Below the pieces are notes generated by a model, which saw only the letters and a program-made list of their open reading frames with translations, searched no databases and was not told the origin of the DNA. A stretch of DNA of 64,000 bases from CAYLUN01 sp964386865 (lineage in GTDB: Bacteria; Verrucomicrobiota; Kiritimatiellia; RFP12; UBA1067), in contig CAYLUN010000015.1 in assembly GCA_964386865.1 (NCBI GenBank), forward strand, positions 24,025-88,024, given 5' to 3'. The position numbers and the translations under genes were made by a program. Positions 25,971-36,451 of this stretch are shown here, one piece after another. Positions within the stretch are counted from its first letter, which is position 1, and each line of letters begins with the position of its first letter.

Positions 25971-28900
25971 ATGAGACAGAACAGATTGTGCCTTCCGCCG
26001 GCGGTTCTCGCCGCAACCGTTCTTTCAATCGGCGCCTCCGTCGCCTACGCCGCCAGCGGCGCGTGGAGCGGCGCCGCAGACGCGGCGTGGATCAACGACG
26101 CCAACTGGAGCGCCGCGCCTTATCCTAGCGGCGCGGACACCGCGTCCTTCACCAACGCCGGCAGCGGCAACACGACGATCGACGTGTCTGGCCTCGTCAA
26201 CATCAAGACGATCACGTTCGACAACGCTGGCGTAGCTCCGTATACGATCGGCAGCGGCGGCCCCGGCGCCCAGACGCTGGTGATGACGAACGCCGGGCTT
26301 TTCCAAGTCACGAGCACGTCCTGGAACGACCAGCTCTTCAATGCGGCCATCCAACTCGGCATGGATCGCGCCGGCTCCGGCTATTCGCTCCGCAACGACA
26401 GCACGCTCCATGCGCTGACCGTCGCTGGCGCCATCGCGCCCGCCACGAGCGGCGGCACGGCAGGCGGCAAGTCCCTCGCGATCCTCGGCACCGGCAACGT
26501 CGCACTCACCGGCGGCATCAACCGGGGCGGCGCGAGCGCCATCACCGTCACCAACGCGCTGACCGCCGGCACGTTGACGCTCAGCGGCGTCTCGAACGGC
26601 GTCACCACGCTCTACCTGACCGGCAACGCGAACAATAGCGTCGCCGTCGGAGGCGGCGGGCTCTTCCTGAACAACGTCGGCGCGGTGACGCTATACTCGA
26701 CGCAGGGCGGCACGCTCGACGGTTCCGGCAAGATTTGGATGAGCACCTTGAACGGACAGGAGGGCTACAACTACGCCGACTGTTACGTGGCAGGCGGCAA
26801 GACGCTGGTGATCAACAACGAGATCACCGGGCTGGGCGGCTTCGAGGTCTGGAGCGGCACGGGCACCTTCGTGTTCAACGGCCTGAACACCTTTGCGGGG
26901 CACCTGAACATCGGCGCGGCGGGCGCCGTCAGCGTCGCCACGATCGGCAACCGCGGCTCCGCGAGCAACGTCGGCAAAGGCACCAAGATCCGCTTCGGCA
27001 GCGGCGGCTCCAAGCTGATCTACACCGGCGCCGGCGAAACCACCGACCGCATCATCGACCTGAACGCCAGCGGCGTCATCGACCAGTCCGGCTCCGGGAC
27101 GCTCGCATTCAGCGCCCCGCCCATTTTCACCGCAACCGCAGCAGCCACGCTCACGCTTCAAGGCTCTGCTGCGGGCGCGGGCGAACTCTCCGGCATCGTC
27201 TCCAACGGCACCGCCGGCATCGCGCTCACCAAGGCCGGCACCGGCACCTGGACCCTCTCCGGCGCCAACCGCCTGACCGGCAACGTCACGGTCAGCGGAG
27301 GCACGCTGCGGCTCGCCGGCGCCGCTGGCGCGCTCGCCTTCGCGACCAATTACTTCGTCAGCGCCAACGCGGTCTTGCTGCTCGAGAACGCGGCCGCGGC
27401 GAACAACTCTGACCGCCTGCGCAACGCCAGCCCGGTCACGCTCAGCGGCGGCACGCTTGCTTTCTCGAACGACGGCAGCAGCGCAAGCTTCAGCGAAACC
27501 GCAGGCGCGTTGGTCGTCAACTCCGGCGCCGCCACCGTTTCCTCTTCGCAGGCTGTTAGCGGCCAGACCTCCTCTCTGACGTTCTCCTCCCTCTCCCGCA
27601 ACGGTACGGCCACCATCGACTTCGCCGGCTCCGGCCTCGGCGCGAGCGACCGCAACCGCATCTTCATCACCGGCCAGCCCAACGGCGTTATCGGCCCGTG
27701 GGCGACCGTCAACGGCACCGACTTCGCGGCTTACGACAGCGCGCTGGGCGTCGTTCCCGCCGGAACGTCCGGCAAGTACGTGGACATTGCGGCCCGAGCG
27801 CCCTCGACGATCACCCACGACCCGGCCTCGTCCGTCCGCATCAACACCGCCGGCGTCGACGGCCCTATCGCCTTGGGCAGCGCAACCACCGCCATCAGCA
27901 CCCTGCTGCAAAACACCGCGACTGACGCCACCGTCGACACCGCCTCCAAGGCCTTCCAGGTCGACAACATCGTGATCCCCGCGACGAAGGCCGCCGTCAC
28001 CGTCGGCGCAGCCGCCAACGACGGCTCGCTCGCGCCCGCCACCTCCGGCGGCGGCCTGCTGCTGGTCAACGAGAGCGCCGCGTCACTCACGGTCAAGGCG
28101 TCGATCGCCGACAACGGCGCAGCCGCCTCGCTGACGGCCTACGGCAGCGGCAAGGTCGTGCTCGCAGGCTCCAACACTTTCTCGGGCACGGCCGCCTCCT
28201 CCGGCGCCGCGCTGGCCCTCGCCAACACCCATGCTCTCCAGAACAGCACGCTCGCTTCGGCCGCGACCTTCGACGCCTCGGTGGCCAGCCATGAATTTCT
28301 GCTCGGCGGCCTTTCGGGCTCGTTCAACCTCGCACTCGCAGACGACGACGCCTCGCCCAACCCAGTGGCGCTCACGGTCGGCAACAACGGGGCGAACACG
28401 ACGGCCAGCGGCGTTCTGAGCGGCAGCGGATCGCTGACAAAGAGCGGCCCTGGCACCCTCACGCTCTCCGGCGCCAACACCTACAGCGGCGGCACAACGG
28501 TTTCCGGCGGCACGCTGACCGCCGCCTCCGCCGGCGCCCTCGGCACCGGCGCAGTCATCGACGACGCCACACTCAACCTGACGGCCGCCAACGTCACCTA
28601 CTCGGGGCTCTCCACCGCCCTGAGCGGCACCGGCACGGTGAACGTCACGCTGGGAGCCACCACCACGACGGCCTACCTCAACGGCGACTGCTCCGCCTTC
28701 ACCGGCGTCTGGAACATCGGCATGGCCGGCTCGGGCGGCAAGATCCAGATGAACGGCGCGGACAACCCTGCGGCCCTCTACAACGTGCTCTCCAACGGCA
28801 CGCTCTGGTGCAACGGAACAGCCAGCCACGCGGCGGGGCTCCGCCTCTTCGGCGGCAACAACGGCGAATCCTACGGCCAGCTCCGGCTCGAAGACGCGGC

Positions 28901-31900
28901 CGTCTGGGCCGGCCCCGTCGCGCTCGCCGGCGACAGCACCGACTCCAACGACGGCTTTTTCGGCGGCACTTCGGGAACCGGCGTCGTCAGCGGCGTAGTC
29001 AGCGACCTGAACGGCGCACATGCGGTAGCCCGGGTCGGCGCTAACGGGCGCACCTACCTGACCTGCCCCACGAACACGTACGCGGGCGCCACCTGGGTCA
29101 GGTCCGGCTCGCTCGGCGCCTACACCCTGCGCAACGTCGGGCAGGCCTCCTCGCTCGGACAGCCCCCCGACGCGGCCGCCGGCACGATCAAGATCAGCAA
29201 CGGCGGAACGCCCGCCCGCCTCACGTACACAGGCACAGGCGACACATCCGACCGCATCATCGACCTCGCGGGCACCACAGGCGAAGCCTTCCTGGAGCAG
29301 GCCGGCAGCGGGACGCTCACCCTGACCAGCGGCCTCGGCCTCTCCGGCGCGGGCAGCAAGAACCTGAACCTGGAAGGCTGGACCGACAGCGTCGGCGAGT
29401 TCGCCGGCGTGATCAGCAACACCGCGTCCGGCACCCTCAAGAGCCTGACCAAGCAGGGCTCAGGAACGTGGGTCCTCTCGGCCGAGAACACGTACACCGG
29501 GACAACCATCGTCACCACCGGCAAGCTGGTCGCCGCGCATCCCAAGGCGCTCGGCTCCGGCCCCGTCAACTTCCCCGGAGCCAGCACCGCCACGTTGGAA
29601 CTCTCGAATAGCGGCGCCGGCGAGCGGCCCTATTTCCTCCTCATGAACGCCGGCGCCGTCGGCACGTTCATGGTCGGCAGCGGCGGCAGCTCCGAAGGCA
29701 TCAACCACACGCTGGGCGACAGCCAGCTGAGCACGGTCACGCTTCAGGTGCGGCGCTCCGCCGAAATCACAAGCGGCTCGCCCGCTCTCACGATGCCCAC
29801 CGTCAACCTCAGCTCGGGATCGGCAGGCACCACCACGCTGTCGCCGCTCGACGCTGACTTGCACATCGGCTCCGTTGCCATCCTGCTCAACAGCAACGCC
29901 AAGACGCTCAAACTTGACGGCACCAACGCCTTCAGCTCGGTCGACGGCAGCATCAGCAACGGCATCAACACGCTCACGGTGCTGAAAGACAACGCCAGCG
30001 TCTGGACGCTCTTCGGCTCCAACTCCTACAGCGGCGCCACCACGGTCAACGGCGGCACCCTCGTACACAAGGGCCAGCACACCGGCGGCGGCGCCACCAC
30101 GATCGGCACCAATGCGCTCTACGTGATGGCCGGGCTCCACAGCGGCGGCGGCGCGGTTGCCGTCAACGGAGGCGCGCTCGAGATCACCGGAACGAGCGGC
30201 GCGGTCACCGCCGCCAGCGGCATCACCGTCTCGCAGAACGGCACGCTCACGCTCGCAAACAGCGCCGACTCCAACCGCGCCGACCGCCTCGGCGACACGG
30301 TGCCGGTCACCCTCGCCGGCGGCAGTATCCGCTTCAGCCACCCGGCCGACGCGGCCAGCTACGCCGAGACGCTGGGCACGCTCGCGCTGGCGATCGGCAG
30401 CAACACCGTCGCCTCGTCACAGGCCGCCGAAGGCCAAACCTCCGCGCTGACCCTCGCGGCGCTCTCGCCCCTCGGCGGCTCCGTCGACTTCGTGGGAACC
30501 GACCTCGGCCTAGACGCCCGCAACCAGGTGCTCGTCACCGCGCCGCCCGTGTTGAGCGGCGGTATTATCGGCCCTTGGGCAACCGTGAACGGCGGCAGCT
30601 ACGCCACCTATGGCGCGTTCGGCGTCACGGCCGCAACAGTGATTTATACCGATATCGCCGCCAGAGGCCCCGGCTCGGTCATTCCGGACGACGCCGAGGC
30701 CCACGCCCGCATCGTGGCCGACGGCGTCGCGGGCGACATCACCCTGGCGGCCGACGTGACGAACAGGGTCAGCACGCTTAAGCAGACAAACGTAACCGTC
30801 CCGGCCACGGTCTCCCTGACGGACAAAGCCCTCTTGACGTCCGGCCTGCAGATCGCCTCCGACGGCGCAGCCCTCACGGTCGGTTCCGCAGCAGACGACG
30901 GCGCGCTGGCCACGCTGACCCCCGGAGGAACCTTGTCGCTCATCAACCAGTCCACCAATGCCTTGACCGTCAACGCGGCGGTCGCGGACAACGCGGGCAC
31001 CACGCTCTTCAAGGACGGTGCCGGCGCCGTCGTGCTCGAAGGCACGGCCTCCCACACCGGCCCGACCGCGATCAACGGAGGCGTGCTGTGCTTCGCTAGC
31101 GAACTGCCGCAGGCCCTGCCCGGCACCATCGGCGGCAGCGGCACGCTCGTCAAGGACGGTGCCAGCCTGCTTCACCTGCTGGCCACCAACACCTACACAG
31201 GCCCGACCGCTATCAACGCCGGCACTGTCCGCGCGAACCAGAACGCCACCTTCGGCCTCGCGACCGGCGGCGGCGTTACCATCGCCGACGGAGCCACGCT
31301 CGACATCGGCTGCACGCCCGACGTGGGCGGCACGCGCATTGTTAGCGCCCTCGATTTCGGCGCCAAGCTTTTCACGGTGCAAGGCAACGGCGTCGGCGGC
31401 CAAGGCGCGATCATCAACTCGGCGACCGGCGGACAGCAGAACGCCTTCGAGAAGATCGCGCTCGCCGGGCCCACCCGCTTCGGCGGCGTTTCGCGCTGGG
31501 ATATCCGCGGCGGGACCTTCGCGATGAACGGCTACGACCTGACCAAGGTCGGCCCGGGCTCCTTTATGCTTGTCGGCACCGTCGTGACGCCCGGGGAAGC
31601 CAACATCGACGTCGCGTCAGGTACCGTCCGTTTGGAAACCTCGACTACGCTGAACGGCTCCTCCGCCAACACGCTGACCATCCGCAGCGGCGCCAAGTTG
31701 GAGAGCTACCAGATGGCTACCCCCATCGTGTGGAGCCTCGTCCTCGAGGGGAACTCAACCAACGACGCGGCGTATAACAGCACGGCCTCGACCCAGAACC
31801 GCTGGAACGGCCCGGTCTCCCTTTTGGGGCCGGTCGCCTTTGGCGGAAACAACAGCGGCTACTACGGCACGCTCGCCGGCGACATCACGGGCAGCGGCCC

Positions 31901-34043
31901 AGTCACCAAGTACGGCACCTCGACCATCACGTTCGCGGGCACGAACAACACCTACACCGGCGCCACGCGCATCTTCGAGGGAACGCTGGCCGTGCCGGCC
32001 CTTCGCAACGTGGGCGAGCCCAGCCCGCTGGGCCAGCCGGCCAATGCCGTCGACGGCACGATCAGCCTCGGAAACGGCACAACCGCCGGCACGCTGCTCT
32101 ACACCGGTGCGGGCGACACCACCGACCGCATCATCGATCTCGCGGGAACCACCGGCGGCGCGGTCCTCAACCAGTCGGGAACCGGCCCGCTCAGGCTCAC
32201 GAGCAACTTCAGCTACTCGGGCGTGGGCAACAAGACCGTCACCCTGCGCGGCGTCTCAGCCGCGCTGTGCGAGCTGGCAATCCCGCTCGTCAATGGCGGC
32301 GTGGGCAGCACCAACACGCTGACCAAGCAAGACGGGGGAACCTGGCTGCTCTCGGCCAACAACGGGTTCACCGGCGCCATGAACGTCAACGGCGGCACGC
32401 TGCTGGTCTCCGGAACCAACACGCAGGGCGCGGGCAACATCGTGGTCGGCAACCTGGCCAGTTCCAACGCCGTGCTGCGCCTCCTGCCCAGCGCGAACAT
32501 CACCGGCACCGGCGGGTTCTACATCGGCAACGCCGCCAACTCCGCTGCCGCCGTCTACCTGACGGGCGGCGTGGTCGCCCGAACCCCCAGCGCAGGCGAC
32601 TCGAACTTCGGGCTGGGACTGGGAGGCGGCACGTACGGCTACTTCAACATGAGCGACGGTACGGTCACGAACGCCCGGCTGAACTTGGGCGGAACCGCGA
32701 CGGCCATCGGCATGGGTCTCGCCCGCATCACGAGCGGCTCGCTGCGCTTCTCTGAGTACCTCCTGCTGGCCCGCACGAATGGCTGCGTCGGCGTCCTGAC
32801 CCTCGATGGAGGCACGCTCAACCGCTCGAATGCGACGGCCAACATATCGATCGCTCACAGCGGCGGGCGCGGCGAGCTTAACCTCACGGGCGGCGTGATC
32901 GACAACACCGGCCGCGCCGTGGCTATCCGCCAGAACAACATGGGGTCTGGCAGCACGGGCGTCGTCAACATCTGCGCGGGCTCGCTTACGCTCAACGCCT
33001 TCCAAAACACCGCCGGCACGGCCTGGCTGAACTTCAACGGCGGCACCCTCCGCGCCGCAACAGCCTCAACGGCCTTCATTCCCGGCACGCTGACGCGCGT
33101 GACCGTCAACGGCCAATTCGGCTCGTATGCGGGCGGCGCGACCATCGACACCGCCGGCAAGAATGTCACCGTGGCAGCCCCGCTCCAAGCCCCCGCTGGC
33201 AACGGTGTCGCCAGCATCGTTCTCGCGACGCAAGGCTCAGGCTACATCGGCGAGCCTTACGTCGCGATCGCCGGTGGCGGCGGCGAAGGCGCCACGGCCG
33301 TGGCGAACATGACCGACGACGGCACGGGCAAAGGCACGCTCAAGGTCGCCAGCGTCACGGTCACCACGCCGGGCTGGAACTACGCCGGCGCGCCCTACGT
33401 GGCCTTCAGCGGCGGCGGCGCCGGAGCCGTACAGGCCACCGCCAGCGGCGTCACGCTCGCGGCCAACACCAGCGGCGGGCTCACGAAGACCGGCGAAGGC
33501 GTCCTCACCCTTTCGGCGGCCAACACCTACAGCGGCATGACCACGATCAGCAACGGCACGCTCCGCCTCGGCCTGGCCAACGCCCTGCCGCCCAACGCGC
33601 CCGTGACCCTCGTGGGCGGCACCTACGACCTCGGCGGGTTCGACGTGACCAACACGCTGACCTACCTCAGCGGTGCGATCACCAACGGCACGTTCCGCAT
33701 GGACCTCTCTCCCGCAGGCGAAGGAACCGTCGGCGAGCAAGGCGTCACGGCCCAAGCAGGCGCCACCATTCAGGGCACCTACTACGCCGACGTGACGCCT
33801 GACGGATCGAGCGACCTCGTGACCGTAACAGGCGGCATCGACCTCGGCGGCCTGACGCTCCAGCTCGTCGACCCGGACGCCCTTGACCGCCGCAAGCAGT
33901 ATACGGTGATGTCTGTCACGGGCGCTCGCACGGGAACCTTCGCCTCGACGAACCTGCCCGACAGCCGGTGGCACGTCTACTACCTGGCCGACGGAACAGT
34001 CAAGATCGCGTTCTCTGACGGCACCGTGCTGAAGATCAAATAG
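25971..34043 (+). CDS. giant autotransporter-associated beta-strand repeat (PATR) protein 1
   Basis: 2690 residues. The ATG at 25971 has GAGGTG upstream and starts a signal peptide (PPAVLAATVLSIGASVAYA-ASG). An upstream in-frame start at 25920 would sit almost on the transcription start and is rejected. At least nine PATR units of the type LTKxGxGTxTLSGxNTYSG are seen, near residues 419, 821, 1159, 1336, 1678, 1725, 1977, 2116 and 2503. Two long internal blocks are duplicated. A GYIGEPYVAIAGGGGEGATA / GAPYVAFSGGGGAG pair lies near 2425-2480. Ser/Gly/Thr/Asn/Ala-rich composition indicates a long beta-solenoid. There is no C-terminal autotransporter barrel; the protein ends in a compact ~80-residue module and the tail GTVLKIK, shared with giant 2. 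Probably a cell-surface fibre or adhesin. Monocistronic: own promoter and terminator. Confidence 0.85.
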   Translation: MRQNRLCLPPAVLAATVLSIGASVAYAASGAWSGAADAAWINDANWSAAPYPSGADTASFTNAGSGNTTIDVSGLVNIKTITFDNAGVAPYTIGSGGPGAQTLVMTNAGLFQVTSTSWNDQLFNAAIQLGMDRAGSGYSLRNDSTLHALTVAGAIAPATSGGTAGGKSLAILGTGNVALTGGINRGGASAITVTNALTAGTLTLSGVSNGVTTLYLTGNANNSVAVGGGGLFLNNVGAVTLYSTQGGTLDGSGKIWMSTLNGQEGYNYADCYVAGGKTLVINNEITGLGGFEVWSGTGTFVFNGLNTFAGHLNIGAAGAVSVATIGNRGSASNVGKGTKIRFGSGGSKLIYTGAGETTDRIIDLNASGVIDQSGSGTLAFSAPPIFTATAAATLTLQGSAAGAGELSGIVSNGTAGIALTKAGTGTWTLSGANRLTGNVTVSGGTLRLAGAAGALAFATNYFVSANAVLLLENAAAANNSDRLRNASPVTLSGGTLAFSNDGSSASFSETAGALVVNSGAATVSSSQAVSGQTSSLTFSSLSRNGTATIDFAGSGLGASDRNRIFITGQPNGVIGPWATVNGTDFAAYDSALGVVPAGTSGKYVDIAARAPSTITHDPASSVRINTAGVDGPIALGSATTAISTLLQNTATDATVDTASKAFQVDNIVIPATKAAVTVGAAANDGSLAPATSGGGLLLVNESAASLTVKASIADNGAAASLTAYGSGKVVLAGSNTFSGTAASSGAALALANTHALQNSTLASAATFDASVASHEFLLGGLSGSFNLALADDDASPNPVALTVGNNGANTTASGVLSGSGSLTKSGPGTLTLSGANTYSGGTTVSGGTLTAASAGALGTGAVIDDATLNLTAANVTYSGLSTALSGTGTVNVTLGATTTTAYLNGDCSAFTGVWNIGMAGSGGKIQMNGADNPAALYNVLSNGTLWCNGTASHAAGLRLFGGNNGESYGQLRLEDAAVWAGPVALAGDSTDSNDGFFGGTSGTGVVSGVVSDLNGAHAVARVGANGRTYLTCPTNTYAGATWVRSGSLGAYTLRNVGQASSLGQPPDAAAGTIKISNGGTPARLTYTGTGDTSDRIIDLAGTTGEAFLEQAGSGTLTLTSGLGLSGAGSKNLNLEGWTDSVGEFAGVISNTASGTLKSLTKQGSGTWVLSAENTYTGTTIVTTGKLVAAHPKALGSGPVNFPGASTATLELSNSGAGERPYFLLMNAGAVGTFMVGSGGSSEGINHTLGDSQLSTVTLQVRRSAEITSGSPALTMPTVNLSSGSAGTTTLSPLDADLHIGSVAILLNSNAKTLKLDGTNAFSSVDGSISNGINTLTVLKDNASVWTLFGSNSYSGATTVNGGTLVHKGQHTGGGATTIGTNALYVMAGLHSGGGAVAVNGGALEITGTSGAVTAASGITVSQNGTLTLANSADSNRADRLGDTVPVTLAGGSIRFSHPADAASYAETLGTLALAIGSNTVASSQAAEGQTSALTLAALSPLGGSVDFVGTDLGLDARNQVLVTAPPVLSGGIIGPWATVNGGSYATYGAFGVTAATVIYTDIAARGPGSVIPDDAEAHARIVADGVAGDITLAADVTNRVSTLKQTNVTVPATVSLTDKALLTSGLQIASDGAALTVGSAADDGALATLTPGGTLSLINQSTNALTVNAAVADNAGTTLFKDGAGAVVLEGTASHTGPTAINGGVLCFASELPQALPGTIGGSGTLVKDGASLLHLLATNTYTGPTAINAGTVRANQNATFGLATGGGVTIADGATLDIGCTPDVGGTRIVSALDFGAKLFTVQGNGVGGQGAIINSATGGQQNAFEKIALAGPTRFGGVSRWDIRGGTFAMNGYDLTKVGPGSFMLVGTVVTPGEANIDVASGTVRLETSTTLNGSSANTLTIRSGAKLESYQMATPIVWSLVLEGNSTNDAAYNSTASTQNRWNGPVSLLGPVAFGGNNSGYYGTLAGDITGSGPVTKYGTSTITFAGTNNTYTGATRIFEGTLAVPALRNVGEPSPLGQPANAVDGTISLGNGTTAGTLLYTGAGDTTDRIIDLAGTTGGAVLNQSGTGPLRLTSNFSYSGVGNKTVTLRGVSAALCELAIPLVNGGVGSTNTLTKQDGGTWLLSANNGFTGAMNVNGGTLLVSGTNTQGAGNIVVGNLASSNAVLRLLPSANITGTGGFYIGNAANSAAAVYLTGGVVARTPSAGDSNFGLGLGGGTYGYFNMSDGTVTNARLNLGGTATAIGMGLARITSGSLRFSEYLLLARTNGCVGVLTLDGGTLNRSNATANISIAHSGGRGELNLTGGVIDNTGRAVAIRQNNMGSGSTGVVNICAGSLTLNAFQNTAGTAWLNFNGGTLRAATASTAFIPGTLTRVTVNGQFGSYAGGATIDTAGKNVTVAAPLQAPAGNGVASIVLATQGSGYIGEPYVAIAGGGGEGATAVANMTDDGTGKGTLKVASVTVTTPGWNYAGAPYVAFSGGGAGAVQATASGVTLAANTSGGLTKTGEGVLTLSAANTYSGMTTISNGTLRLGLANALPPNAPVTLVGGTYDLGGFDVTNTLTYLSGAITNGTFRMDLSPAGEGTVGEQGVTAQAGATIQGTYYADVTPDGSSDLVTVTGGIDLGGLTLQLVDPDALDRRKQYTVMSVTGARTGTFASTNLPDSRWHVYYLADGTVKIAFSDGTVLKIK

Positions 34044-34050
34044 CCGCTCA

Positions 34051-34084
34051 AAGGCCGTGCGGAGGGCGCTCCGCACGGCCTTTT
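34051..34084 (+). terminator. strong intrinsic terminator after PATR giant 1
   Basis: A perfect 14-bp stem AAGGCCGTGCGGAG (34051-34064) / CTCCGCACGGCCTT (34069-34082) with a GGCG loop and TTTT overlapping the end, 8 bases after the stop codon. Confidence 0.93.
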
Positions 34085-34156
34085 CCGGGCATCCACGAGG
34101 CCAGAAATACGGGCTCGAATACCGCCCCTCTTCTGTGGTAAGGTAACGGCCCTTTT

Positions 34157-35122
34157 ATGCGTTACCGCCTCCAGCACCGCCTCGAATACACCGCCCTGCG
34201 CGGGCTTGCCGCCGCCCTGAACCGGCTGCCCTACCGCGCCGCGCTCGGCGTGGCGTGGGGGCTGGCCGGCGTCGTGTTCCACGTGGCCCGCTTTCGGCGC
34301 CGCGAGACCGTCCGGCGCATCCGCGAGGTGTTCGGCCCCGCAATGCCCGCCCGCGATGTGCGGCGCATCGCCTGGCGCTCCCTGCGCAACATGGCGTTCA
34401 ACCTGGTCGAGATGATGCGCGCCCCCACCATCGACGTGGCGTGGATCGACCGCCGCGTGCCCGATTTCAAGACCCATAGCCCCGCCCTCAAAGCGGTCGT
34501 CGAGCAGCACGGCGGCGCGGTCTTTACCGTGCCCCACATGGGCAACTGGGACCTCGCCGGCTGGGCCTGCCACCGCTACGGCATCCGCATGTTCAGCATC
34601 GCCGCCAAGCAGAAGAACCCGCTCGTCAACGCCTGGATCAACCGCCAGCGCGAGTCCGGCATGACGGTCCTCGAGCGCGGCGGCGGCACCCTCAGGCAGA
34701 TCGTCAAGCTCCTGCGCACGGGCAGCGTCCTCGCCATCCTGCCCGACGTCCGCATGCCGACCCCGGACATCCGCCTCCCCTTCCTCGGCGGGACGGCCAA
34801 CTTCGGCCGCGGCATGGCTATGTTCGCGATCACGGCCCAAGTCCCCATCGTCCTCGCCGTCTTCCGCCGCGAAGGCTGGGCACGCCACCGCTTCGAGTGC
34901 CAGCCCCCGCTCCTGCCCGACCCCTCGCTGAACAAAGACGAGGACGCGCGCCGCCTCACCGCCGCGATCACCGCGCAGGTCGACGCCGCCATCCGCCAGA
35001 ACCCCGAGCAGTGGTTCTGGTACAACAAGCGCTGGGTGCTCACCCCAGTCCGCGAAGCCGCGCGGGCGGCCGCCCCCGGCAAGCCGCCATCCGACGATTT
35101 GAAAGGAACAACACAGCCATGA
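34157..35122 (+). CDS. LpxL/HtrB-family lipid A-type acyltransferase
   Basis: 321 residues, typical for the family. It transfers a fatty acyl chain onto a lipid A (or similar) acceptor at the inner membrane. An N-terminal hydrophobic stretch (AALGVAWGLAGVVFHVA) anchors it. The catalytic HxxxxD is present as PHMGNWD (His127, Asp132), followed by NPLVNAWINRQRESG and the second family block ILPDVRMP...LPFLGG. The C-terminal NPEQWFWYNKRW matches the conserved P.QW.W.HKR.. motif. It supports a Gram-negative outer membrane. The stop codon overlaps the ATG of dapL (ATGA), so the two genes are coupled. No clear Shine-Dalgarno lies before the ATG. The Ala/Pro-rich C-terminal tail of ~25 residues is not part of the domain. 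Confidence 0.88.
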   Translation: MRYRLQHRLEYTALRGLAAALNRLPYRAALGVAWGLAGVVFHVARFRRRETVRRIREVFGPAMPARDVRRIAWRSLRNMAFNLVEMMRAPTIDVAWIDRRVPDFKTHSPALKAVVEQHGGAVFTVPHMGNWDLAGWACHRYGIRMFSIAAKQKNPLVNAWINRQRESGMTVLERGGGTLRQIVKLLRTGSVLAILPDVRMPTPDIRLPFLGGTANFGRGMAMFAITAQVPIVLAVFRREGWARHRFECQPPLLPDPSLNKDEDARRLTAAITAQVDAAIRQNPEQWFWYNKRWVLTPVREAARAAAPGKPPSDDLKGTTQP

Positions 35123-36342
35123 TACGAATCAACGAGAACTACGCCAAGCTCCAGTCCTCCTACCTCTTCTCCGAGATCGCCAAGCGCGTCAAGGCCTACC
35201 AGGCCGCGAACCCGGACAAGAAGGTCATCCGCCTCGGCATCGGCGACGTGACCGAGCCGCTGCCCCCGGCCTGCATCGAAGCCATGCACAAGGCCGTCGA
35301 CGAAATGGCCTCCCGCTCCACCTTCCGCGGCTACGGCCCGGAGCAGGGCTACGACTTCCTGCGCGAAGCCATCGCCCAGAACGACTTCCAGTCCCGCGGC
35401 GCGCCCATCGAGGCCGACGAGGTCTTCGTGAGCGACGGCGCCAAGTGCGACACCGCCAATATCCAGGAGCTTTTCGCCGACAAGATCACCATCGCCGTGC
35501 CCGACCCGGTCTACCCGGTCTACGTGGACACCAACGTCATGGCGGGGCGCACCGGCAAGAACACCAAGGGCCGCTACAAGGGCCTCGTCTACCTCGAGTG
35601 CACCGAGGCCAACGGCTTTGTGCCCGGCCTGCCCGAGCAGCCGGTGGACGTGATCTACCTCTGCTTCCCGAACAACCCGACCGGCGCCACCGCCACGCGC
35701 GAGCAGCTCGAGGCCTGGGTGCGCTACGCCAGGGAGAACAAGGCGCTGATCCTCTTCGACGCCGCGTATGAGGCCTTCATCCGCGACCCCGCCCTGCCGC
35801 ACAGCATCTACGAGATCGAGGGCGCGCGCGACGTGGCCATCGAGTTCCGCAGCTACTCCAAGACCGCCGGCTTCACGGGCACGCGCTGCGCCTTCACCGT
35901 GGTTCCGAAGTCGCTCATGGGCTACACCAAGAAGGGCGAGGCCGTGCCGCTGCACCCCATGTGGAACCGCCGCCACACCACCAAGTTCAACGGCGTCTCC
36001 TACCCCGTCCAGCGCGCCACCGAGGCCGTCTACTCGCCCGCCGGCAAGGAGCAGGCCAAGGCCCTCGTCGACTTCTACCTCGGCAACGCCGCGCTCATCC
36101 GCAGCACCCTCGCCGACCTCGGCTACTCGCTGACCGGCGGCGACAACAGCCCCTACATCTGGGTGAACGTCGGCAAGGACTCCTGGAAGTTCTTCGACCG
36201 GCTGCTCACCCGCGCGCAGGTGGTCACCACCCCCGGCGCGGGCTTCGGCCGCTGCGGCCAAGGCTTCATCCGCATCAGCGCCTTCAACAGCCGCGAGAAC
36301 GTCGAAGAGGCCATGAAGCGCCTGCGCAAAGTCCTGAAATAG
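35119..36342 (+). CDS. dapL: LL-diaminopimelate aminotransferase
   Basis: 407 residues, matching the ~410 of characterised DapL. It converts tetrahydrodipicolinate directly to LL-diaminopimelate using glutamate, a short cut in lysine and peptidoglycan precursor synthesis known from plants, Chlamydiae and other PVC bacteria. Family features: N-terminal INENYAKLQSSYLFSEIAKRV, IRLGIGDVTEPLP, FRGYGPEQGYDFLREAI, FVSDGAKCDTANIQ, the PLP-region FPNNPTGA and the PLP-binding Lys in SYSKTAGFTGTRC (Lys248). The ATG at 35119 overlaps the acyltransferase stop by 4 bases; an in-frame upstream extension inside the acyltransferase gene is not part of the family. REP-like hairpins follow the stop codon. Confidence 0.95.
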   Translation: MIRINENYAKLQSSYLFSEIAKRVKAYQAANPDKKVIRLGIGDVTEPLPPACIEAMHKAVDEMASRSTFRGYGPEQGYDFLREAIAQNDFQSRGAPIEADEVFVSDGAKCDTANIQELFADKITIAVPDPVYPVYVDTNVMAGRTGKNTKGRYKGLVYLECTEANGFVPGLPEQPVDVIYLCFPNNPTGATATREQLEAWVRYARENKALILFDAAYEAFIRDPALPHSIYEIEGARDVAIEFRSYSKTAGFTGTRCAFTVVPKSLMGYTKKGEAVPLHPMWNRRHTTKFNGVSYPVQRATEAVYSPAGKEQAKALVDFYLGNAALIRSTLADLGYSLTGGDNSPYIWVNVGKDSWKFFDRLLTRAQVVTTPGAGFGRCGQGFIRISAFNSRENVEEAMKRLRKVLK

Positions 36343-36350
36343 CGGCCCCG

Positions 36351-36417
36351 CATGTTGTACCGGCTTCAGCCGGCAAGGAAGCCTGGCAGGCATCCGCCTG
36401 AAGGCGGTACAACGTAC
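36351..36417. repeat. REP-like palindromic pair (family A, copy 2)
   Basis: Unit TTGTACCGGCTTCAGCCGG (36355-36373) and inverted unit CCGCCTGAAGGCGGTACAAC (36394-36413), 9 bases after the dapL stop. This is the same unit pair as 18026-18092 but in opposite relative order. It occupies most of the 109-base gap before the solute-binding protein gene and could protect or terminate the dapL mRNA. Confidence 0.8.
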
Positions 36418-36451
36418 GGCCGAGACGGTCAATCGGCGACAGAACAAACGC

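Noticed and set aside
25971..34043. Classical type V autotransporter
   Set aside because: PATR repeats are present, but there is no ~300-residue C-terminal barrel and the chain does not end in an aromatic residue.
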